Source: Stercorarius parasiticus
Lineage: Eukaryota > Chordata > Aves > Charadriiformes > Stercorariidae
Direction: 5' to 3'
DNA: 64,000 nt
Assembly: GCA_013396915.1 (NCBI GenBank)
Contig: VWZL01000812.1
Location: forward strand, 155,036 to 219,035
Position numbers and translations under genes: made by a program
Notes under the pieces: model-generated
What the model saw: only the letters and a program-made list of their open reading frames with translations
The model's database searches: none
Told to the model about the DNA's origin: nothing
Part shown: in pieces, positions 12,535 through 26,270 of the stretch
How the letters are laid out: each line of letters starts with the position of its first letter
Numbering within the stretch: position 1 is the first letter of the stretch

Positions 12535-12579
12535 TTTTTTCTTTTTCTTTTTCTTTCTTTCCTTTTTTTTTTTTTTTTT
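12535..12579. repeat. (CTTTT)n and poly-T tract
   Basis: About 45 bp of CTTTT/CTTT units ending in a long T run. The complementary lysine-rich open frame (12420-12617 minus) is a by-product. Confidence 0.85.
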
Positions 12580-15500
12580 AAATATATGTTACTGGAATGG
12601 TAGAAAGAATAAAACACACTGCAAAAAGAATGTCATTAGAGGAAGATCGCTCTTTAGGTTCATAGAGCTACTTATAAATAGAAATTGCTTCAGTGCAAAG
12701 TGGTTTTTTCTGAGCAGATAAAAATAGAATATTATATTAGGGTAACCTTATAATAAAAACAACTCCCCAAAATCTCCAGCTTGAGTTGGGAAAAACTACC
12801 GGCTAATAAAGACGGTAAGAAAAAAAATAATGTGGTACATTAATATAATTTAAATATTAAAGGCCTCTCCTTTAGGGGATTAAATAACAGTCAGTTATAA
12901 GGATGTGCTGTCCTCTGACTTTGATAAAGAATCGAAAGAGTCACTGGCACTGAAAAAAGGAATATATTAGAATAAAGAAATAGTCTTGTCCCTAAAGCAA
13001 CTCTCTCTCTCTCTCAAAGAAAAGTTTCTGCCTAGAATGTTCCACCTGACTGACTTTCTTCCAAAGAAAGAGCATTCACCTCCAAGGGATTCAAACACTG
13101 TTATAAAAGGAAAAGATGAAATTTCAGACCCGTGTCAGTGAGGTTTTTAATGACAAAATCCATAGGAGTAGAAGATATTTACACTTTATGAGGAAAAGAG
13201 AACAGTAAGTAAAGCAAGCTCCTTCTTTTGTCCTCATTTGCAGCCATTATGTTATATGTCTGATGTGTTAGACTGGAGCTTCAAACCTTGAGCACAAGGC
13301 TTGCGGGAAACCTCTGCTACAGAGAAGTAGGGACGTTAATTCTAACAAGAGGACTCTTTTCCTCCCGCCCTGCCTGTCAGGGCAATAAAAGGCTCCCTGG
13401 CTTCTTTGCAGTGACTTTGTTGCTCTTAAAATGGCTAAGCATTGACTTTGTGCATTATCTCAGGCTTCCTTCTCCCTGATAAAACTGATATCTATGTGAA
13501 AGAAATATCCTGTGCCTCACAAGGTATCTGCTACACATGAAGCTTGCCTTCTTGAGCCTCGGGGTGTTGTCTCCACAGAGTGAGCAAAGTGCCTGAGGCT
13601 CTGCTGTTTTGATTTTACAACAGCATCTCTGCTTTCAGCTTCACAGACTGTAGCTGGCAGCTTCTGTATTTCTTTCTTACTCACGCTGAGTTTAGTATAA
13701 TTTTAAAGTGTATTTACATGCATCTTCTGAAGAGTAGGATATTTCATTTAGGACTTTTTTTCCTATACTTTTCTGTTCTGAATATACGTTTTGCTGCTTT
13801 TCTAATATGCTGGTGGCAGGCTCTTTCCATCCTTGTTCCCAGTATAGCATTCCTTCCAGAAAAAAAGGGGTGCTATGCTAAGCAGAAAAGTATTTCTTCC
13901 CTGAGAGTACTGGACACAAAGAACTCTCTAAAGTTGTCTCTGCTTTTTTAGCTGAGAAAACACTTGGGTCTCTCAAAACGTCTGTCTGAATAGATACATG
14001 CTCAAGTACATTATGCATACACCATTTTACAGGACTGTAAAGTGTGCTCCTGAAAGTACATATGCTTGCTAAGGCAAAGCAAGAGGTTTGCTTGGCACTG
14101 TACACGACTGAAAACAAGGAAGAGGCGCTTCAGTTGTTAAGTCCAGCAGCAGCTTTTATGTATGCATATACATTTCATAGGAAGTAAGTGAGCAATGTTG
14201 AGAGAAAACTCTCTTTTTTAAGGCAGAAGTAATATTATCTGAAGGTATCGATATTGCCTGCATTCCTCAGTGATTATTATTTTTTCCTCAATTTTGACGG
14301 CCAAATGGTGACTTATCCAGGCAGATGGGATGGGCTAAAATGTTCCTTACTGTTCCCCTTGAAACAAACACAGGGCTCAGAGTTCCCTGTGAAAGAATAT
14401 TTTTTCTTTGGATTAAATTTCAGTTATCATCTTATTTTCTGGCTCTTACAAACTCCCACCCAGTCAGATCTGCAAAATGGATATTTGAAATATTATTTTT
14501 GCTGTTAACTGTGGCTTAGGGAAGTGAAGTCTATTGCACTTCATATGGGCTGCTGTAGTCAGTCCCTTCCTGATAACTGTTCTTAAAATGAGGCTGTGGA
14601 AATGAGGTGTCCTATGAGATGGATGATCTCCTTTTCCTACTTACACTAGCAGCTGTTTCTTTGTAGTCTGACTTCCTTTTGTATATCTCCCTATGATCTA
14701 TGGCCAACTCAGCTATAGGACACAGGGCAGCACAAGCTTCCAATGTTTGTTCTAGAGCTTTTTGACTTTTATAAAGCAGAATACAAATGTAAAAAGCACG
14801 CAGTCACTAGCACGACAGAGAGGAGATTAAAAAAAAGTAACAATCAGTAAGTCATTAAAATTGCAGAAAAAATGTATTGGTGGCATAAGGAAATGTCAGA
14901 AAATATAAATTAAATACTATTGTTATCAAAGGTGTATTGCCTTTGCTTATCTTCTTCCATCTCCTTTCTTTTGTTTCAGAAAGAATTTGTTTAAAATCCT
15001 GGTATATTTTTGCAACAATATACAAAATACTAACAAATAAGCTGCTGGCTGTAACAACTGGTACAATGTAAAGAAAGAACCTAATTGCCAGAAATATGTA
15101 GGTAATACAGTACTTCACAACATAAACTCAGATATCTGTGACTGCTTTTATTAAAACCTGTATCTCTGTGATTAAAGGTGGTTTCTCTACTTCAAACGTT
15201 GATTCTACAGCCCCAATTAAGTTAATCTGTTTAATATCCTCATTACATTGCACATAATAATTTTCATAGCTTATTGTATATTAGGTGAATCTAGTACACA
15301 GCAAGCAACATAATCTTGTGATTTTTCCATTTAGTGTGAATTACAGAACTTGTTTGGACCAAAGAATAAGTACAGACTTACTATTTTTTTCCTCTAACCT
15401 TTCCCATGCTTCCATGTGGTTTGGAACTTCTAACTCATTAGAAGTTAACACACACTTGGAGACCACAAACATTGAGCTCAATCTCTCATATATTAGGAAA

Positions 15501-17662
15501 AGCATATTAACATCAAATTATTTGGGGATTTTTTTACTTTAAAGACTGTGAGATTTTTTCCTTTTTTTTTTCACGTGATGTCTAAAACATTTATTTGATA
15601 ACTGTATTATCTAATAATTATAAATATCAGTGATATATCTACACCTTTAGGGGTTTTGACAGATCTGTGGCATTTCCTCAAGACCAGATTTTCTCTCAAT
15701 ACCAAACCCAAACATGTTTTACAGGAACAGCTGGAGGACATTCTCTGGAGACGGACGCTCCTATTGGTGATTTACTATACTGCTATTATGGCAGGATGGT
15801 AATTGGCACACCTTCCAGGGTGTTTGTATGTAAAGTAAGCATGTCACAAAATGTAATATGCACACAGCTGACTAGAGCTAGACCATGAAAACTCAAGGGT
15901 CACAGCCACTGGAGTCTTGCAGGCAGTATGAAACAGAAATTAGGAAATAAAAATTGTATAATTAAAGCAAATGCTGTGAATAGTTTATAACTTGTTTATA
16001 TTTTTTTGTTTTCTTGTCTTTTTTGGCTGTCCATCAACAAATCTTTTGATTTTTTTTCATTTGAAAATGTAGTAACAGTATCTCTTAGTGGGTTCTGTTT
16101 TAGGGTGATTTTTTTCCTGTCTGTGAACTTTAGGTTTTGTCATTTCAAATGTTGCTGTGTCTTACAGAAATATATTTACAATGTCAAAAAGTGTGTAATT
16201 TGTATTTCAACTGAGTCTTGAAAATGACTAATAGTAACTTGCTATATTACAATTTAGAAAGGCCTTCTAATGTACAAAATGGTGTAGTTATAACATGAAA
16301 AGCATAATTAATTTTACACAAGTATTATTTGGATCAATTTATTTCTATGATCAGTATTTCTAAATAATGTAAAAAAGGTAGACCTTAGTAGATGTATTAA
16401 AGAAATTACACCTTTTTTTTTGTTTGTTTGTCAGTGCAAATGTGGGTTTGATGCTTGATCTAGTTTTGAAATTACAGCATTGAACTGATAATGGTCATAG
16501 CTTGAAAGGACAATAATACTTTAAATAACTTTTAAAGCATATTTGGGTCACAGCTGCCTCAAAAGTATTTATGAAATTATATAGCTTGAAGAAGCTTTTA
16601 TGGTATCCATTTACTTGGTTTCATATTTTCCTAAAAGACAGAACTACGTACGAATTCAAGGAAGTGTAAATGCAAATGTTAAAACTGAAGATCGGGATTG
16701 CACACATCTATTTTAAGACATGTAAGTAGAAAATTAAATACCAGACTATTTTATTCCACAGAGTTAATCTCCACTTCCATTATAATCTTTGTCACAGGAT
16801 GAATTAATTTTATACTATTTTCTTTTCTCATTACACTCCTTGACATGAATATAGTCATATGTCCTTTTCGGAATGAGCAGATACTTTCAGAACTCAGAAT
16901 AATTCTACCTCTGATGCTCATATACACTGTAACTTCAGAACACTTTAAAAGAATTACAGTTGTATCATCATACAGCTGAGCAGATATTTTTATATGTCCA
17001 CAGAATACAACAGAGGTTTCCTTTTTCTTTTGGTGGGTTAGCACTGCTCCAATTTTGATGCTAAGGCACATATTACCATCTGACAGCCACATGCTCTTTC
17101 AGACATTTTCATTATGTTTGAGTAACTTGTCATTCCTTTTTCTGGAAACAGATTGATCCTCAAGAACCGGTTTCATGACTTGACAGTCTCAAGTAAACAG
17201 ACTGGATTTATACATTTTCAGTGTTCCAACAAAACAGCACTATGTGCTCACTTTGTTACCATCGCTGTTTTGTTACTGTTTCATGTTTTTCAGCATTGCA
17301 ATGTCACAGTACTAGTATTGTTATTTCTTTTGGTAATAAGTAGCTGGCCAAAAGTCAAGCCATATAAATTGGATTCAGTTATGGGAGAAAATGATGCTCA
17401 AGCCCATTGTTTTGTTTGGTTTTGTTTTGCCATTGTTGTTATTTTTGTAATCCTATTTATTTAAAAGTCATGTACAAAGTCCTGCTACTCTGAACACAGA
17501 ACGAATAAAAGAGAAGGCAACTGTTGTCAATAATAGAGGAGAAAGAGAGGTACCATTTTTCAATAATATTTAGATTAAAAATACTTCCTCAAAACTACAT
17601 TTTCTGTATCTTCTATACCTCCCACACTGCCTTTTTTAAAAATTAGTGTATACCCAGTGAGA

Positions 17663-17910
17663 TCACAGAATCACAGAAAAACCTATGTTAGAATTGAATC
17701 TTAGTCCATCCTCCTGCCAAAACCCTGGGATATCTTTATGGCAAGAATAGGCTGCTCAGGTCCTTCTCCAGACAAGCTCTGAAAATCTCTGAAGGCATTG
17801 ATTTCCCATCCTGTCTAGGCAATGTCCTATGAGGTTTAACCCCACTTCTGGTGAAGAATCCTTCCCTATCCTATAACTGCAGTTTACTTTGCTGCAGCAT
17901 TGTGAATCTT
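17663..17910 (-). mobile_element. Old CR1, 3' part (left half of a split copy)
   Basis: Starts with a reversed CR1 tail (ATCACAGAATCACAGAA) and continues with recognisable but strongly diverged CR1 3' sequence: a TTAGTCCATCCTCCTGCC block and a GGTGAAGAATCCTTCCCTATCC block. The match stops at 17910, where a second CR1 begins with its own tail. The remainder of this element resumes near 18812. Confidence 0.7.
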
Positions 17911-18811
17911 AGAATCATAGAATCATTTTGGTTGGAAGAGACCTTTAAGATCATCAAGTCCAACCATTAACCTAGCACTGCCACTAAACCATGTCCCTCA
18001 GCTCTTTTGCATCTTTTAAATTCCTCTAGAGATGGTAACTCAACCACTTCCCTGGGCAGCCTGTTCCAATGCTTGAGAAACATTTTGGTGAAGAAATTTT
18101 TCCTAGTATCCAATCTAAACCTCCTCTGGTGCAGCTTGAGGCCATTTCCTTTCATCCTATCACTTGTTACATGGGAGAGGAGACCAACCGCCACCTCGCT
18201 ACACCTCCTTTCAGGTAGGTGTAGAGCACGATAAGGTCTCTCCTCAGCCTCCTTTTCTCCAGGCTAAACAGCCCCAGCTCCCTCAGCTGCTCCTCATAAG
18301 ACTTGTTCTCCAGACCCCTCACCAGCTTCATTGCCCTTCTTAGGACATGCTCGAGCACCTCAATGTCTTTCTTGCAGTGATGGACCCAAAACTGAACACA
18401 GTACTTGTGGTGGGGCCTCACCAGTGCCAAGTATAGGGGGATGATCGCTTCCCTAGTTCTACTCGCCACACTATTCTTTTTACAGGCCTGGATATTGCTG
18501 GCCTTCTTGGCCACCTGGGCACACTACTGGCTCATATTCAGCCAGCAGTCAACCAACACCCCCAGGTCCTTTTCCACCAGGCAGCTTTCTAGACAGTCTT
18601 CCCCAAGCCTGTTGTGTTGCATGTGGTTGTTGTGACCTAAGTGCAGGACCTGGCACTTGGCCTTGTTGAACCTCATACCATAGCCTCAGCCCATTGATCC
18701 AGGCTGTCCAGATCCCTCTGTAGAGCCTTATCACCCTCAAGCAGTTCAACACTCCTGCCTACTTGGTGTCGTCTGTGAACTTACTGAGGGTACATTCAAT
18801 CCCCTCATCCA
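17911..18811 (-). mobile_element. Younger CR1 inserted in the old CR1
   Basis: Begins exactly with a CR1 3' tail on the minus strand (AGAATCATAGAATCATTTTG), then the TTGGAAGAGACCTTTAAGATC block and about 900 bp of ORF2 C-terminal and thumb sequence, ending near CCCCTCATCC at 18810. It is 5' truncated, as is usual for target-primed reverse transcription. It shares long exact runs with the plus-strand copy at 45-46.9 kb, including distinctive changes in the stretch encoding [20 protein letters not shown]. Right boundary is approximate to about 10 bp. Confidence 0.9.
17967..18514 (-). pseudogene. CR1 ORF2 C-terminal remnant (reverse transcriptase thumb and tail)
   Basis: Two open stretches on the minus strand, 18167-18514 and 17967-18194, lie in different frames and together cover the C-terminal part of CR1 ORF2. 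Seen motifs are [54 protein letters not shown] and [11 protein letters not shown]. The palm domain with its catalytic aspartates is absent because the copy is truncated upstream. The frameshift between the parts falls around 18180. More ORF2-derived sequence is legible in shifted frames up to about 18810. Not functional. Confidence 0.85.
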
Positions 18812-19260
18812 CTACTTCTTGATCTTTTGCTGTTCATCTTTGGCAAGGGTCTGTCCCCATCTTCTCTGTAACTCCCTTTTAGGTAGTAGAAGACTACTGC
18901 CTCTCCAGTCTAAACATACCTAGTTCCCTTCATTTCTCCTTTCATTTGATGTGCTCCAACTCCCTAACCACCTTGTTGGTCCACCACTGGTTTCTCCCCA
19001 ATTTGCAGTCTCTCTCTTCTGTTGGGAGAGCTGAAACAGGCAACATATTCCAAAGGTGGCCAAGTTGAGGGGAATAATAACCACTCTGGACCTGCTGCAA
19101 TGTTTTTGTTCATGCAGCCTTCATCACCTCAAGGGCATGCTACAGATTCATGCTCAATTTGCTGCCTACCAGGATGCCCAGGTCCCTTTCTGCAGACATG
19201 CTCCTCAGCCATTTGTTCCACATTCTTCTATCTATTTGTGCTTCACCTGAGGTATCTTGA
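18812..19260 (-). mobile_element. Old CR1, 5'-ward part (right half of the split copy)
   Basis: Resumes CR1 sequence from about where the left half stopped: GTCTGTCCCCATCTTCTCTG, then GTGCTCCAACTCC, a CTCTGGACCTGCTGCAATG block and CTGCCTACCAGGATGCCCAG followed by a CCTTTCTGCAG block, in the order and orientation expected for minus-strand CR1. Divergence is much higher than in the element between the halves. The far boundary fades near 19260. Confidence 0.65.
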
Positions 19261-22200
19261 TCAGTGGCAAACACTTGTGTTTTAGGAAGTAGCTCCTGTT
19301 GCTGAGACAATATGATTTTGCACACAACTGGTTTTATCCTAAAACCAGTTCACTCCAGGTCAATGAACTCTACTTTAAGAGTCATAGCCTCTTCCCAAAC
19401 CAGCTGTTAAAATCTGACTTTAATAATCTTTACTCCCTGAGGCTGTTGCCAGTCCCTCAGGAAGCTTCACCTTTTCATTCCTATTCACTCACACTCAGCT
19501 GTGGAAATTCCCACTTTCCAAAATGCATAGATCTGACTGTTTGCCACCAGTTTCACCTCTGACTCAAATTGCTCCCTGGACCAGCCCTCAAAGACAAATG
19601 ATGTATTTCTGGCCACAAAAAAAATAACCTGTTTCTCTAACTTAAGAAGTGAAGAATGGGAGTTTCAGCCACTTGTTTCAATATGTTTCAATATCTTTAA
19701 TAGAACTCACCCTTTTGAAAAGGGACCCTAAATTGTTAGCATGGGAACAACACCCTTAACAGATTTTAATTATTCACCAAGAGCAATAAGGAAACAAGTA
19801 ATTAAACAAATTACAGATGCCACAACCTTTATTCTTGACATCTTTTCATAGGGTCATCCCAAAATGTGGTCTCTTTCAAAGTCCTCCTTACTCTACCCAG
19901 TGTTGAAGATGAGTTTTTCCCTGCCCATTTTTTTTTTTCAGCTTTCAAGATGAAACCTCTTTTACTGTGATCCTGAAGAACATTTTTGGTTTTGTTTTTT
20001 TTTTCTGTGAGCAGCTAAGAAAAATACTATCTTGAAGAAAACAGAAGTTCCTGTTTCATTTCTTTTTAAATCTCATTTTCTATTACTTATGGTTAGTGTT
20101 CAGGGACATGTCAGATATTACAAGAAAACAGGGAAAGATGCTATGGATGCCAACAAGGAGGTCTCTGTGGTAGGATGATTTTTTTTGTTTGTTTCCTTGT
20201 TTTCAGTGTGAGCATCACATTTCCTTAATCAGCCTTCTATGGTTTACCTGCATTTTGCCTGGGTAAAATATAAATATAGCCTATCATTTGCTAAGGTATT
20301 TGACAATTTCAAATGGAGAATACTTTTACAGACACAACAGCTCTGGAATATTTTTCAATGTAGCCAGTTGATCATAGTGCTTATTATACTTTGATTTACC
20401 CTGTTACTTTTACAGTATTTCCCATATTGTCTCCAAGACTTACCACTGTGACTAAATAAGCATTTGCCATAACTAAAGAAGGTTTCACAGTTTCATTGAT
20501 GTATTCAAATTTGGTCATGTCTGAGAGAACTCTGCCTTATACAGTTGCATGCACATGTTAAGTTTCTAATTTCTTGGAAGCTCAAGCTTAACAGATCCAC
20601 AAGGATACAAAATAGGAAATTGCACCTCATATAAATGTTTTATGGATTGAGACTAGAAGATAATCTTAATGTGAAACTGATACTTTTCATCATTTCTACA
20701 CTACTTGCTCCTGTTGGCATTAAAAAAAAAAGTCACCCTGAAGATTTACACAGATACCAAAAAATAACATTGTTTTTATATAGCTTTCTGTCAGGTTCTC
20801 CCTCTGTACTAAATTCATAGTAATTAAAAGAAAAAATGTCTTAGAAGCAAATCACATTTACTAGATCTTCAGATTCAGATGTATGTTTCCAATTCCACAT
20901 ACTACATTTGCTTTGAAAATCTTGGGCTTGCACGTACTCTGAGTATTTTCCTACTCTTTACATGTATGTCTTTTCAGTATCCTTTTATTCCTTAGGTAGA
21001 AGATGAGCACTGAGATGGTAGACTCTGGATTACGTGTTGTGCTGTAATCAAACTGTTGAAATTAAAACTCTATTATATTGTATACATATTTGGACCAAGA
21101 AATGTCATAGTCAATCTTTGGAAACCTGTGGGGATTTTTACGTCAGTGGGCTATAATATAATAATAATATAATATAATATAGCAAACCCAACATCAGCCC
21201 TTAAAAGAATTACTTAAATACTTCTGAAGCTGTTAAGGATTTGAGGAACATTTCTGTAGGGGATAATTTTAATGAGAGGCCAGAAACATTTGAACATGGT
21301 TCAGAGAGCAGTTCCTTCACACACTTAAGTTACTTCCCTCATTCTGATTATTTATGGAAGAAGTATGTGTTTCCTGAAACTATTCATGGCTAATAGAAAT
21401 TGCACACAATTCTCATTTTCTTGAATGGAAATAATTCCTTTTGATCACTTCCCTCTCTATACAGTCACTGCACACAATTTAAAATGATGAAGCAAAAAGG
21501 CATATCTGTGAAACCACACACTATGACATCCATGCGAATACTAATGTTTTAACTCTATTTAATATTACAAAGGGTGCTAACAGGTATTTACAGTAGAAAC
21601 AGTAAACAAAATGAAATTTAGTTTAAATCGAATTAACTACAGCAGGATGATATTGCAATACATGGAAGTGACAAAGTTTGTAGAGATTGGTCTAAAAATC
21701 AAATCCTCTATTCCTTTGTTGCTCTTCTAAACTAAAGAGCTTGTGAAAATATTTTATTTATTTATGTAAGCAAAATAATGCATTAAACAAAATTCTCACT
21801 ATAGAACAGAAAATCTATTGCATCACGGGTCTTTTTATTCTTTTAAATCAGTATTATGATGCAAAAGAAAAAAAACCAAACTGTAGTTTGGTAAATCATG
21901 CAACGAAATCCGCAAATAAATTACTGCCTAAAACATGCTATTTTAAGACTACGCTATTTCCATAACATTTCATCTTATGAATGAGGTCTGTAATGCTAAT
22001 GTACCAATAAAAATGTTCTCCGAATGTGTCAAAAAAGTGATTTCAAAATACTTTTTCCTCCATTATCACAAGTAAAATAATTTATTGCTTAAAAGTGACT
22101 TTTGTCATCTTTTTATGAGTGTTTAGCTCTTGGGTAAAAATGGAACTTCTTGTCATGAAATTTGTAGCATCCATTTGACTAATACTGTTTCACTTTTCCC

Positions 22201-25200
22201 TTCTCAGCTACCTAACATTTTTTCATACAAATGGAGCTTTTGAGAATTGACTAAAATCAAAAACACAGTGAGAGAGGGAAAAAAAGCCTGAAATCTCATA
22301 CAAGAACATTCCCTTTCACTGATATGACAATATATTGTTCCTATTTTGCACCGTAACATTTCTAAGAATGCTTTCAGCTTGTAGCCTAACGTGTTCCTGT
22401 ACAGGCATGTATCTAAGAGTGGGAGCAAGGTTTCTGCTATTTTAGCAGTTTCTGTGATGCAGCAAAGAGACAAGACAGTAATTTGCTGCAACATGATGCA
22501 ACACACTGCATCAGCAGGGAGCGTCCCAGTGATCTGCAATGTACATGCACAGTTCTGTTTGAGGTATGTCACAGATTTCTGTCACATTGAAGCTTTGCTG
22601 AGACATACATAATTGTCGACAGTTATCTTTGTTCAGTAATGTATGCTTCTTGCCATATTCACTATGCTAATAAATAAGGGATGATCAAATGGAAGCCAGG
22701 GCTGCTGCTGCTTTTACAAATATAATTTGATTCGTCCAGAATCACTGAATGCAAACTAAGCCAGTGAGAGTCAGTCCTGTCCAATGTTGCTGCTAGCATT
22801 ACCATTTACATTTTCAAAATTTAAACAATAACCAGAAGAAGTTACACATGAAAGAATACTTACAGAATTGTTTGGGGGTTTTTTGAAGAATTTTATCCTT
22901 AGTGAAAGTCCTAAGTCAACACAAACAAAAAATGGTTCTTTTTTATAGTACTTGGCTGGAAGTATAAGATTAGTCCTTGAAGGGGCGTAAATAAACAGAG
23001 CTGTACTGACTTCAGTGTTGCTCCACTAATGGAACAAAATAACTACCTAATCTAGTCAGATGTGAGACAGGTGTTGCCCACATGTTCATGAACAAACAAA
23101 GCATATCCTTCCTACACAATTCAGAGCAGATGATCACCTCTGCCATCAAAACCAGACATGGTACACGGAAATTGCAGAATTAAAGTACACCTGGTAAATA
23201 TATGAATACTTGTGACTGGGAGAGATCAATAGGCAATGCTTCTGAAAGTAGGCCAAAACTGGCTTTCACAGACGCATATTACCATTACAGCTTAGTAGAC
23301 TGAATTAAATCTCGGGTGATAATGCATCCACATTACAGAGACACAAATATTTCCTTTGCCCTGATAGGAAAAATTCTTGTCCTAGACATGCACGGACACA
23401 AGATGTTATTGTTCAGCCTCCTGTGATCCCCTAATGCATTTACCTCCAATAATATATAGACCTAAAAATAAACAAACCATTTTCTTTTGCCATCTTAACA
23501 GACAGCAACTCTACATAAGCATGATCATAAATATTTACATTTGTATTTCCTTAATTTAGATAACCAACCTAAAATATAGAGTGATTCTTCCGTTTCTTTG
23601 AGCATCTAGAGAGTTTAATAATTACTGTACTATTAACTTCAGGCTCATCTATTTTGACCCTCTCCTACCATACAGTTACAGATGTTTCCATTATGTTAAT
23701 AATACAATATACGATTATAATTCTCCCGCTGTGACATTCAGCTTACACACAAATTAGTGGCTGACTCCTTGAAAGCATACCTACATTTACTGCAGCCTCA
23801 AAAAATTATCTTCCGAGTGTGGTTAAAAAGCTACACATATACTACTTAAAATCTGCCCCAGAAAAGCTGAAGGGAGTAGGGATCGAAAGGACTTTTGCAG
23901 AATTTTAAAATGCATGAATAAATTAATTTTTGCTTAATGAAGAATGAGCATTACTGGAAAATAAAGTTACTGGTGTGTGTCACAGAAGGACACTTGATAG
24001 AACTGGAGGTTTATTCACTGTGCCATACGAAGCCTAGGTCCTCAAAGTGAAAAGCTTTAATGCAACAACACATGCCTGAATCTTCATATACACTCTGCTT
24101 ATGACTTCCCTGCAGAGACCAGCAATAAGAGTGCTAAATAATGACAAATGCCGTTGGTATTTAGTGTCTCGGAAGGCTACTTTGTAGCAGTCACCAAACA
24201 CCCAGCAGATGGTAATAGCTTTTAATGACTAGTTAAGGAAACAGTGAAAGTAGAGAGGTAAAAGACTGGATGGGACTTTAAATCCTATAAATGGAATCAT
24301 AAGTTTTAAACAGGTAGCTATTTGCACCTTAATATATGTTTATAATCTGCTGAATATGAGCATAATGTAAACAAAGGGATAACCAGTAAATATATGAACA
24401 ATTTTAAATGTGAGTAGAAATCTCTATCAATAAAAATGTTAATATTCTGTTCTGGGGAAAAAAAAGACATATTTTAGTACAGTGATTTATTTCATTGGTT
24501 GCATTGTAGATATTCCCAAATAAAGGTTCCATCCTTTTTAAAGAAAGTCAAAGCATAATAGTTGTAAGGATATATTCCTTCATAAGCATTGTCTGTTTAG
24601 TGGCGTCTTAATGTCACTGGATCTTGATAATTCAGTGGAATAAATTTAGTAAAAAAATTGTTTCAGTGAAATCTTATTTGTATTTATTTCTAATACTAAC
24701 ACATGGATTATTGCTATCTCCAAACTAGGAATTAAAACACCCCAAAATGAAGGATGAGAACTGGTAACAAATTACAGCTCCTTTTAAGCAAAGGATTCAG
24801 CTTTTAACTAAAACTGTTGAATTCTCATCATTTCATTCTCCTCCAAATATTTAGTTGGAATCAAGTGAGTCAAATTATTTAGAAGCAGTTGTAGAACCTG
24901 TACAACAGACTGTTCAGGTAAATAATCTCTTCCCTTTTTATTGTGAAATGAAGAACATAGTATTTTTATCTCTCACAGATTTATACAAGAATAAAAAGCT
25001 ATGGAATGCTCACATACGTTGCCTTTGAGGACAATAAAAGTATCTCACGGAAACACAGTGACTAAGAAGACAGTATTAGGATAAAACTTAATTTATTTAG
25101 AAAACTTACTCATTTGATGCTAGAAAGAAGGACATATACTCTGCCTTATCATTGTCAACAAAGTCAGCAAAATGCTATGCATGGCTTGGCACATTTTAAT

Positions 25201-25918
25201 ACAGTTGTGACAAATATAAGTATGCATCTTATGTTATCAATGCACAAAACATCTGTTTATCCTTCCATGACTCTTGAATTTCATTCAGCAGCTATGAGCT
25301 TCTTTAAATATGTTAGAAGTTTGCAGCACCATGGCTGAATTCATATGATCATATACTGATTGAACAAAACCAAGTTCCTTAAAGTTCAGAGAGACCTTAA
25401 GAAGGAAGGAACTTCCATTGTTCTTTTTTAGGAGAGAACAATGCTGTGAGATCACGAGCAGTGGATGCTTATAGTAATTTTGTTGAACTGACTAGATCCT
25501 TTCTGATGAAGGAAAGTTGGTAACTGCTCAGTGTTGGTGATTTAAAGTAGCATTCACGATACAAGAATAGTGCTTTAACAAAGAATATTATCTAATACAT
25601 GTGGTAGGGATTTTTTTTTAAGTTTCTGGTCTCAGATGCAGGTCTATAGGACCATAAAAATTCATCGGCTGTTAATATTATGCATACTGTCAATCATAAA
25701 CTTTTCTGAGGCTCAGATTTGCAGAAAGCATGCAAATGCTAGAAAAGGAGGCCCTGCAATTAAAGGAAATAATAGATATTTCAGATTTAGTAATAGAATC
25801 TATTCATATAAGACACATTCAACCTTCCTGGTGTCTTATTTACTTTTAAGAGCAGTCTGTGTCACTGATACCAGTCCAAATCTCTGTTATTACCAAAGTT
25901 AAAGTCTTTCTACGTAAC
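19261..25918. other. Unique AT-rich DNA, no gene seen
   Basis: No recognisable exon or repeat family. The longest open frame, 122 codons at 22204-22572 minus, has no identifiable domain. An AT-only microsatellite is at 21152-21181. Both strands were read. Confidence 0.55.
21152..21181. repeat. (ATAAT)n microsatellite
   Basis: TATAATATAATAATAATATA-type run of about 30 bp; simple AT repeat. Confidence 0.8.
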
Positions 25919-26270
25919 TGTCATGGTTTGGGATGGACTGGCCAATGCGACAAAAGACAGATGCTCTCCCCCACCTCTCTCTCCAAGGAGAGGAGGGAGA
26001 GAGATAAAGAGATTTATGACTTTAGAAGGAACTTAACTACTTTAACGAAAATATTAATAAAATAATAAAAGGAAAATAAGGAAATATATACAATATATAC
26101 AAAACCAGTATTGAGCTCCCTAATTCTGCATAGGTCAAAATTTAATGTCCCAAAGCAATTAGCAGGTTTGGCTAATCAAAAAGTTATCATAATAGGATGA
26201 GTGAAGGTTAGTTTTCAGCCTTGCTATTAAATTATCTGTCTTGGGTACTTTCAGTCAAGTTCTCAGTGTC
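25919..26270 (-). mobile_element. LTR fragment of an avian endogenous retrovirus
   Basis: Begins with TGTCATGGTTTGGGATGGAC, then GGCCAATGCGACAAAAGACA, a CTCTCCCCCACC block, an AGAGATTTATGACTTTAGAA block, an A-rich stretch and an ATATATACAAAACCAG block. I recognise this order from LTRs common in birds. The TGTCATGGTTT start is the reverse complement of a typical LTR 3' end, so the LTR is probably on the minus strand. No internal retroviral sequence is adjacent. The right boundary is uncertain; it could stop near 26150. Confidence 0.6.

Larger units (their letters stand above)
7671..17662. other. 10 kb AT-rich unique DNA, no gene seen
   Basis: Read on both strands. Open frames are 60-113 codons; the longest, 16751-17092 minus, has no recognisable domain. 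The patch 13260-13640 is somewhat GC-richer but holds no defensible exon. Simple tracts are the pyrimidine run at 8795-8823, the A/G run at 9294-9328 and the T/C run at 12535-12579. Confidence 0.55.

Noticed and set aside
13370..13410. CAATAAAAGGCTCCCTGG as a retroviral polyadenylation or TATA region
   Set aside because: Only one short motif; no LTR ends, primer-binding site or second signal could be found nearby.
22204..22612. 122-codon minus-strand and 73-codon plus-strand frames overlapping
   Set aside because: No domain, no splice context, and length compatible with chance across 64 kb on six frames.
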